A stretch of DNA of 10,000 bases from Asticcacaulis sp. (lineage in GTDB: Bacteria; Pseudomonadota; Alphaproteobacteria; Caulobacterales; Caulobacteraceae). The notes under the pieces were generated by a model. It saw only the letters and a list, made by a program, of their open reading frames with translations, did no database searches and had not been told where the DNA came from. The position numbers and the translations under genes are program-made. This document shows, piece after piece, positions 7,324 through 10,000 of the stretch. The DNA is taken from contig NZ_JAIWNX010000027.1 in the NCBI RefSeq assembly GCF_020217185.1, positions 1 through 10,000 of the forward strand, given 5' to 3'. How positions within the stretch are numbered: the stretch's first letter is position 1; every line of letters begins with the position of its first letter.

Positions 7324-7464
7324 AGCGGATTTCGTTCAGGTTGAATCGAAACGAAGTTCGGCTCAGCCAAATTCCGCTCTAACCTTTTGTTTGGTCGCGC
7401 ATTTGATTCCGAAACGGAGTTCGGCGAAGCCAAAACCGTTGCACACTTTTCGGAATGCGCTCTA
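7321..7464. repeat. Two diverged tandem copies of a palindromic intergenic repeat
   Basis: Copy A (7321-7381) is bounded by TAGAGCGGA and TCCGCTCTA, a 9-bp terminal inverted repeat, with a nested TTCGTT/AACGAA pair (7331-7336 and 7350-7355). Copy B (about 7397-7464) has ATTCCGAAA (7406-7414) pairing with TTTCGGAAT (7448-7456), flanked by GCGCAT and ATGCGC. Both carry the same core: 7348-7371 and 7411-7434 agree at 21 of 24 bases, including a GGC-N3-GCC mini-hairpin. Both copies end in the sequence GCTCTA. The array lies between convergent genes and overlaps the peroxidase stop, so it may also act as a bidirectional terminator, although no long T-run follows. It resembles the REP-like palindromes common between alphaproteobacterial genes. 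Confidence 0.75.
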
Positions 7465-7488
7465 AACCCCACTTTTTCGAAGCCGACG

Positions 7489-7860
7489 TCAGGCAAACGC
7501 CCGCGCCGCCAGCAAAAGCGTGTGCAGTTGCGCGCGGCTGAGGCGGCGCAGTTCCGGCAACAGGCGCGGCTGCGCCAGATGCACGATCTGCGCGTCGCGA
7601 TACCAGGGCGTATCCGTCAGCGGATGCGCGACACCATTTACCGGCGGCAATATATCCATCGGGTGCGCCCCCAACTGCTCACAAATGCGGATCAGCATGG
7701 AGCAACTGACTCGGTTGGCAGCCTTTTCGTACTTCTGTAGCTGCTGAAAGGTGACGCCCAAACCCGCCGCCAGATTTTCCTGCGTCAGGCCACGCGCCTT
7801 GCGGATCAGGCGGATATTCTGCCCTACCGCCACATCAACCGGATGACCTGTCTCGCGCAT
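7489..7860 (-). CDS. XRE-family helix-turn-helix transcriptional regulator
   Basis: The product has 123 residues. The HTH_3 (Cro/CI) domain spans about 13-68: VGQNIRLIRKARGLTQENLAAGLGV (13-36), then TFQQLQKYEKAANRV as the recognition helix and following turn, then LIRICEQLGAHPMDIL. The remaining 55 residues contain no recognised domain; their last 30 or so are Leu/Arg-rich and may form a helix for dimerisation. The ATG at 7860 is chosen because GGGGAG stands 5 nt upstream; a longer frame from 7899 would run through the promoter described below. It lies 77 bp downstream of a second regulator on the same strand but has its own promoter. Its targets are unknown; the palindrome at its transcription start suggests it represses itself. 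Confidence 0.88.
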   Translation of the reverse strand: MRETGHPVDVAVGQNIRLIRKARGLTQENLAAGLGVTFQQLQKYEKAANRVSCSMLIRICEQLGAHPMDILPPVNGVAHPLTDTPWYRDAQIVHLAQPRLLPELRRLSRAQLHTLLLAARAFA

Positions 7861-7871
7861 AACGTCTCCCC

Positions 7872-7881
7872 TCTTGCAAGA
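7872..7881. promoter_or_regulatory. Perfect palindrome at the XRE gene transcription start (candidate operator)
   Basis: TCTTGCAAGA is a perfect 10-bp palindrome between the -10 element and the ribosome site of the XRE gene, where a bound repressor would block initiation. XRE proteins commonly bind such sites in their own promoters. No binding evidence is available. Confidence 0.45.
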
Positions 7882-7884
7882 AGG

Positions 7885-7913
7885 AGAATGCCGACACACG
7901 CCCAGATTGTCAA
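7885..7913 (-). promoter_or_regulatory. Promoter of the XRE regulator gene
   Basis: The minus strand shows a consensus TTGACA (7913-7908), a 17-bp spacer and CATTCT (7890-7885). The -35 is perfect and the -10 weak (3 of 6). This gives a short leader before the ATG at 7860. Confidence 0.55.
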
Positions 7914-7937
7914 TTCATTTTATGCGTTTGATGCGAT

Positions 7938-8546
7938 TCAATCAGGCTCGCCACGCAGAACAATGGGGTAAACCCCTGTAATATCAGCCATATTCAGGCC
8001 TTGCGTCACCCGCCGGTGTGCATCACCTTCGGCCACCCAATACTCAACCCACAGCTCAGCCGCCTGCCGCAGATAAAAGCGCGGGAGGCTGCGCCCATCG
8101 CGCAGGCGGATGATCACCCCCTCCCCCGGCTGCGGTAAACGCTCGGTGTCATAGATGGCGAGGCTGCCCACGCGCAGATAGGGGCTCAGGTCGTCCGTCT
8201 GAATACGCACCTGTTGCAGACCGGGCCGATGGAACGGCGCCAGATCGACGCCCCCCGAAGCCGCAAGTCCCGCCGCAAACCCCTGCGTCCCCTCTTGGGT
8301 CGCGTAAGGCATATCGGTCGCCAGCAATTCCGCCTCGGCCTCCAGATCGCGCAGCGTAAAGCCCAGCGCCCGCACGACTTTCGCGCGTACGGCCAGACGG
8401 TCGAGAAAGGCCCGGCTGTCGCCGCTTTCATAGCGCGCCCAGGTGGGTTGCGACGTACCGGCGGCCTCCGCCGCCTTGTCCTGCGACAGGCGCGCCCGCA
8501 TCCGTAGCTGCGCCAGAGCCTGTCCGTAGATGAGCGCCTTGTCCAA
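7938..8546 (-). CDS. XRE-type repressor with LexA/S24-like C-terminal domain lacking the catalytic dyad
   Basis: The product has 202 residues from TTG 8546. An N-terminal HTH spans about 5-65 (GQALAQLRMRARLSQDKAAEAAG, then TSQPTWARYESGDS). A linker follows, and residues from about 110 resemble the S24/LexA fold: TDDLSPYLRVGSLAIYD aligns with the family's GDSMxPxLxxGDxVxVD. Then come a GEGVIIRLRDG strand pair, SLPRFYLRQ in place of the VKRL segment, and a final DITGVYPIVLRG strand. The nucleophilic Ser position is Asp119 and the general-base Lys position is Pro155, so self-cleavage is not expected. The fold probably serves dimerisation or ligand sensing. The TTG at 8546 has GGGAGG 6 nt upstream; a longer frame starts at TTG 8594 with a poor ribosome site. 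The gene diverges from pirin. It looks like a phage-repressor-derived regulator now acting as a cellular one. Confidence 0.8.
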   Translation of the reverse strand: MDKALIYGQALAQLRMRARLSQDKAAEAAGTSQPTWARYESGDSRAFLDRLAVRAKVVRALGFTLRDLEAEAELLATDMPYATQEGTQGFAAGLAASGGVDLAPFHRPGLQQVRIQTDDLSPYLRVGSLAIYDTERLPQPGEGVIIRLRDGRSLPRFYLRQAAELWVEYWVAEGDAHRRVTQGLNMADITGVYPIVLRGEPD

Positions 8547-8552
8547 ATCTCG

Positions 8553-8558
8553 CCTCCC
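8553..8558 (-). promoter_or_regulatory. Ribosome binding site supporting the TTG start at 8546
   Basis: GGGAGG on the minus strand lies 6 nt before TTG 8546. No comparable site precedes TTG 8594. The internal start would remove 16 residues that are not part of the HTH. Confidence 0.55.
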
Positions 8559-8559
8559 G

Positions 8560-8580
8560 CTTGCAGCATACTGCCGCAAG
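8560..8580. promoter_or_regulatory. 21-bp interrupted palindrome upstream of the S24-like regulator (candidate operator)
   Basis: The arms are CTTGC at 8560-8564 and GCAAG at 8576-8580, with inner arms GCA (8566-8568) and TGC (8572-8574). Eight of ten positions pair about the centre at 8570. It overlaps the candidate -10 box and ends just before the ribosome site, a classical place for autorepression. Confidence 0.5.
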
Positions 8581-8594
8581 CGAGCGACAGACAA
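8565..8594 (-). promoter_or_regulatory. Candidate promoter for the S24-like regulator
   Basis: The minus strand shows TTGTCT (8594-8589), an 18-bp spacer and TATGCT (8570-8565). It would give a leader of about a dozen bases before TTG 8546, which is short, so the call is tentative. Confidence 0.35.
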
Positions 8595-8615
8595 CAGCCC
8601 TAATTCAAGGCCTGA

Positions 8616-8632
8616 GTTGCAATTTTAGCAAC
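8616..8632. promoter_or_regulatory. GTTGC-N7-GCAAC palindrome in the regulator/pirin divergent spacer
   Basis: Two perfect 5-base arms (8616-8620 and 8628-8632) flank an AT-only centre. The site lies about 90 bp before the pirin start and about 70 bp before the regulator start, so a bound protein could affect either gene. The TTGC/GCAA arms resemble those of the two palindromes at the regulator promoters, but the spacing differs. Confidence 0.35.
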
Positions 8633-8721
8633 GAAGCGTTTTCAATTCACCCTCTATGCGCAACGCTGCATCCGCCTATATTGACGCTCAACAACACCCT
8701 TTATTGCGAAAGGCCTACGCC

Positions 8722-9420
8722 ATGATCCAGCATCGCCCCTTTGAAAAGCTCTATAACGCCAAACACGGCTGGCTGAACGCCCGTCACCACTTTTCGTTTG
8801 CCGACTATTACGACCCCAACAACATGGGGTGGGGGTCGATCCGCGTGTGGAATGACGACGAAATCGACTCGAAGTCGGGCTTTCCGCCGCACCCCCACGC
8901 CGACATGGAAATCATCACCTATGTTCGCGAAGGCGCCATCACCCACGAAGACAATCTGGGCAATCGAGGCCGCACCGAAGCCGGCGATGTTCAGGTGATG
9001 TCGGCCGGAACCGGCATCCGTCACGCCGAATATAATGTCGAGGACGTGCTGACCAAGATCTTCCAGATCTGGGTCATCCCCGACAAACGCGGTCACGCCC
9101 CGCGCTGGGGGGCCAAGCCCTTCCCGAAAAGCGACCGGGCGGGCAAGTTCGTGGCGCTGGCGTCCGGTTTTGATGACGATGCCGAGGCGCTGAAGATCAA
9201 CACCCCGGCCCGTCTTCTGGGGGCGACGCTCCTCAGCGGCCAGTCGGAAACCTACGCGCCGCAAAAAGGCCGTCATGTTTACGTGGTCTTAGCCGCCGGA
9301 CGTGTTAAGCTTAACGGCCTTGAGCTGAACGCGCGCGACGGGGCGGCCATCATCGACGAAGATGAGCTGACCTTCGAAGCGCTCGAAGACGCCGAAATTC
9401 TTCTTCTGGATGCTGCCTAG
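8722..9420 (+). CDS. Pirin family protein (YhhW-like, possible quercetin 2,3-dioxygenase)
   Basis: The product has 232 residues, the same size as E. coli YhhW. It is a bicupin, cytoplasmic (no signal peptide). The N-terminal cupin carries HPHADMEIITYVREGAITHED and the family-specific SAGTGIRHAEYN. The metal ligands His57, His59, His101 and Glu103 fall exactly at the pirin/YhhW positions when ATG 8722 is used, which supports that start over an in-frame ATG at 8656. GAAAGG lies 8 nt upstream. The second cupin (about 145-232, GRHVYVVLAAGRVKLNGLELNARDGAAI) is typical of the family. Pirins of this type can oxidise quercetin, and others act as redox-sensing transcription cofactors; the sequence does not tell which applies. 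The stop codon is immediately followed by the ATG of the next gene, so co-translation is likely. Confidence 0.95.
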   Translation: MIQHRPFEKLYNAKHGWLNARHHFSFADYYDPNNMGWGSIRVWNDDEIDSKSGFPPHPHADMEIITYVREGAITHEDNLGNRGRTEAGDVQVMSAGTGIRHAEYNVEDVLTKIFQIWVIPDKRGHAPRWGAKPFPKSDRAGKFVALASGFDDDAEALKINTPARLLGATLLSGQSETYAPQKGRHVYVVLAAGRVKLNGLELNARDGAAIIDEDELTFEALEDAEILLLDAA

Positions 9421-9645
9421 ATGCGCTTGAAACCGCTCCTTACCCTCACGGCCCTGATCGGGTTTCCCCTTCTGCTTCAGGGCTGTACAGCCGTAGCCGT
9501 CACCGGCGCGGCGGTCGGCACCGCCGTGGGGGTAACGGGAGCGGTCATAGGCACCACAGGGAAGGTCGTGGGCGCGGCCATCCCTGACGGCGACGACAAA
9601 AAGAAGGATAAAAAAGACAAGAAGAACAAGAAGGACGAGGACTGA
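9421..9645 (+). CDS. Small lipoprotein with glycine-zipper segment and Lys/Asp-rich tail
   Basis: The product has 74 residues. Residues 1-21 are a lipoprotein signal peptide (MRLKPLLTLTALIGFPLLLQ-G) with the lipobox cysteine at Cys22. From 25 to 54 a small-residue segment shows GxxxG spacings (Gly29, 33, 37; 40, 44; 47, 51), a glycine-zipper pattern seen in membrane-inserting or oligomerising helices. The tail from Asp56 to the end is almost entirely Lys and Asp with one Asn and one Glu. After processing, the mature protein would have about 53 residues and be lipid-anchored, probably in the outer membrane (residue after Cys is Thr, not Asp). ATG 9421 directly follows the pirin TAG, with no clear ribosome site of its own, which suggests coupling. 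I do not recognise a named family and give no function. Confidence 0.82.
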   Translation: MRLKPLLTLTALIGFPLLLQGCTAVAVTGAAVGTAVGVTGAVIGTTGKVVGAAIPDGDDKKKDKKDKKNKKDED

Positions 9646-10000
9646 TGCGGCTGTCTGCCTTGCGCCCGATCGCGCTTGCGTCCCTGCTTGCCCTCGCCGC
9701 CTGCGGGCCAAAGATCGAAAAACCACCAGAGCCGGAATCGACTCAGGTCGATTCTCTGGCCGGCGTCGATCTCAATGCGCCGCTAAGCGTAATCGGCACC
9801 GAGCCCTTCTGGTCGCTCAGCCTGACCGAACGCGATGTCACCTTTGAACGGCCCGGCGATGACGCGCAGGTCTTTCCGCGCCATCTGTTTGAGATCAACA
9901 AGGACAAGAGCGGGCCCAAGCGCGCTGAGTTATTGTCGAATGAAATCAGCCTGACCCTGATTGCCCAGACCTGTTCGGACGGCATGAGCGACCGCGTCTA
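9645..10000 (+). CDS. COG3650-type putative lipoprotein (N-terminal 118 residues, C-terminus outside window)
   Basis: The ATG at 9645 shares its A with the TGA of the preceding lipoprotein gene (TGATG overlap), and the frame is open to the right edge. Residues 1-19 are a lipoprotein signal with lipobox LAAC, making Cys20 the lipidation site. After a Pro/Glu-rich linker the body shows VIGTEPFWSLSL (about 49-60) and ends with TLIAQTCSDGMSDRVY. GTEPFW and C.DGMSDR.Y are the landmarks of the uncharacterised COG3650 proteins, which also occur as envelope lipoproteins. Function is unknown. The overlap with the upstream gene implies translation coupling and a shared envelope-related role for this part of the operon. 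Confidence 0.85.
   Translation, partial: MRLSALRPIALASLLALAACGPKIEKPPEPESTQVDSLAGVDLNAPLSVIGTEPFWSLSLTERDVTFERPGDDAQVFPRHLFEINKDKSGPKRAELLSNEISLTLIAQTCSDGMSDRV

Noticed and set aside
7321..7464. CRISPR-like array or att site
   Set aside because: Only two diverged palindromic copies, no regular spacers, no cas genes, no integrase and no tRNA nearby.
8547..8594. Longer N-terminus of the S24-like regulator from TTG 8594
   Set aside because: Poor ribosome site there, and the added segment contains the palindrome and candidate -10 box; GGGAGG before TTG 8546 is better. Not fully excluded.
7489..8594. Two phage-like repressors as a sign of a prophage
   Set aside because: No structural, replication or integration genes are present, and both sides are ordinary chromosomal metabolism genes.
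8701..9276. 191-residue minus-strand open frame opposite pirin
   Set aside because: The plus strand has the full pirin metal site at canonical positions; the antisense frame shows no recognisable family.

Overview
The window is chromosomal DNA from a moderately GC-rich Gram-negative bacterium. It is most likely an alphaproteobacterium, and perhaps Caulobacterales (Asticcacaulis-like). That placement is an inference from the gene content (periplasmic GH115 and GH2 enzymes, pirin, small lipoproteins) and from the intergenic palindromes; no rRNA or other marker gene is present to confirm it. I see no tRNA, rRNA, CRISPR array, transposase or integrase.

Left part (1-5703, all minus strand). Three exported hydrolases read right to left. 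A GH2 enzyme with beta-glucuronidase hallmarks comes first. A GH115 enzyme (xylan alpha-glucuronidase family) follows, overlapping it by 4 bases. After 67 bp comes an S9-family prolyl-oligopeptidase-like peptidase that runs off the left edge. The two glycosidases look translationally coupled and probably remove glucuronic acid from plant polysaccharide in the periplasm. A GntR/FadR-like half-palindromic operator overlaps a candidate promoter just upstream of the GH2 gene.

Middle (5704-7488). A 447-bp AT-richer divergent spacer with one GC-rich hairpin leads to a plus-strand gene for a DUF4142-like four-helix protein with no signal peptide. Next is a thioredoxin-type (two-cysteine) glutathione peroxidase. 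It converges on a regulator gene across two diverged, tandem copies of a palindromic intergenic repeat.

Regulators (7489-8594, minus strand). Two consecutive XRE-type HTH regulators follow. The second carries a LexA/S24-like C-terminal fold in which the positions of the catalytic Ser and Lys are Asp and Pro. Each has a candidate promoter overlapped by a palindrome built from CTTGC/GCAAG arms, which suggests autoregulation.

Right end (8722-10000, plus strand). A pirin/quercetinase-like protein with all four metal ligands is directly abutted by a small glycine-zipper lipoprotein with a Lys/Asp-rich tail. That gene overlaps by one base a second lipoprotein of the COG3650 type, cut by the window edge. 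The three look like one operon.

Most of the window is recognisable gene families. The most unusual points are the non-catalytic S24-like repressor with its palindrome, the tandem palindromic repeat, and the pirin-lipoprotein-lipoprotein operon.
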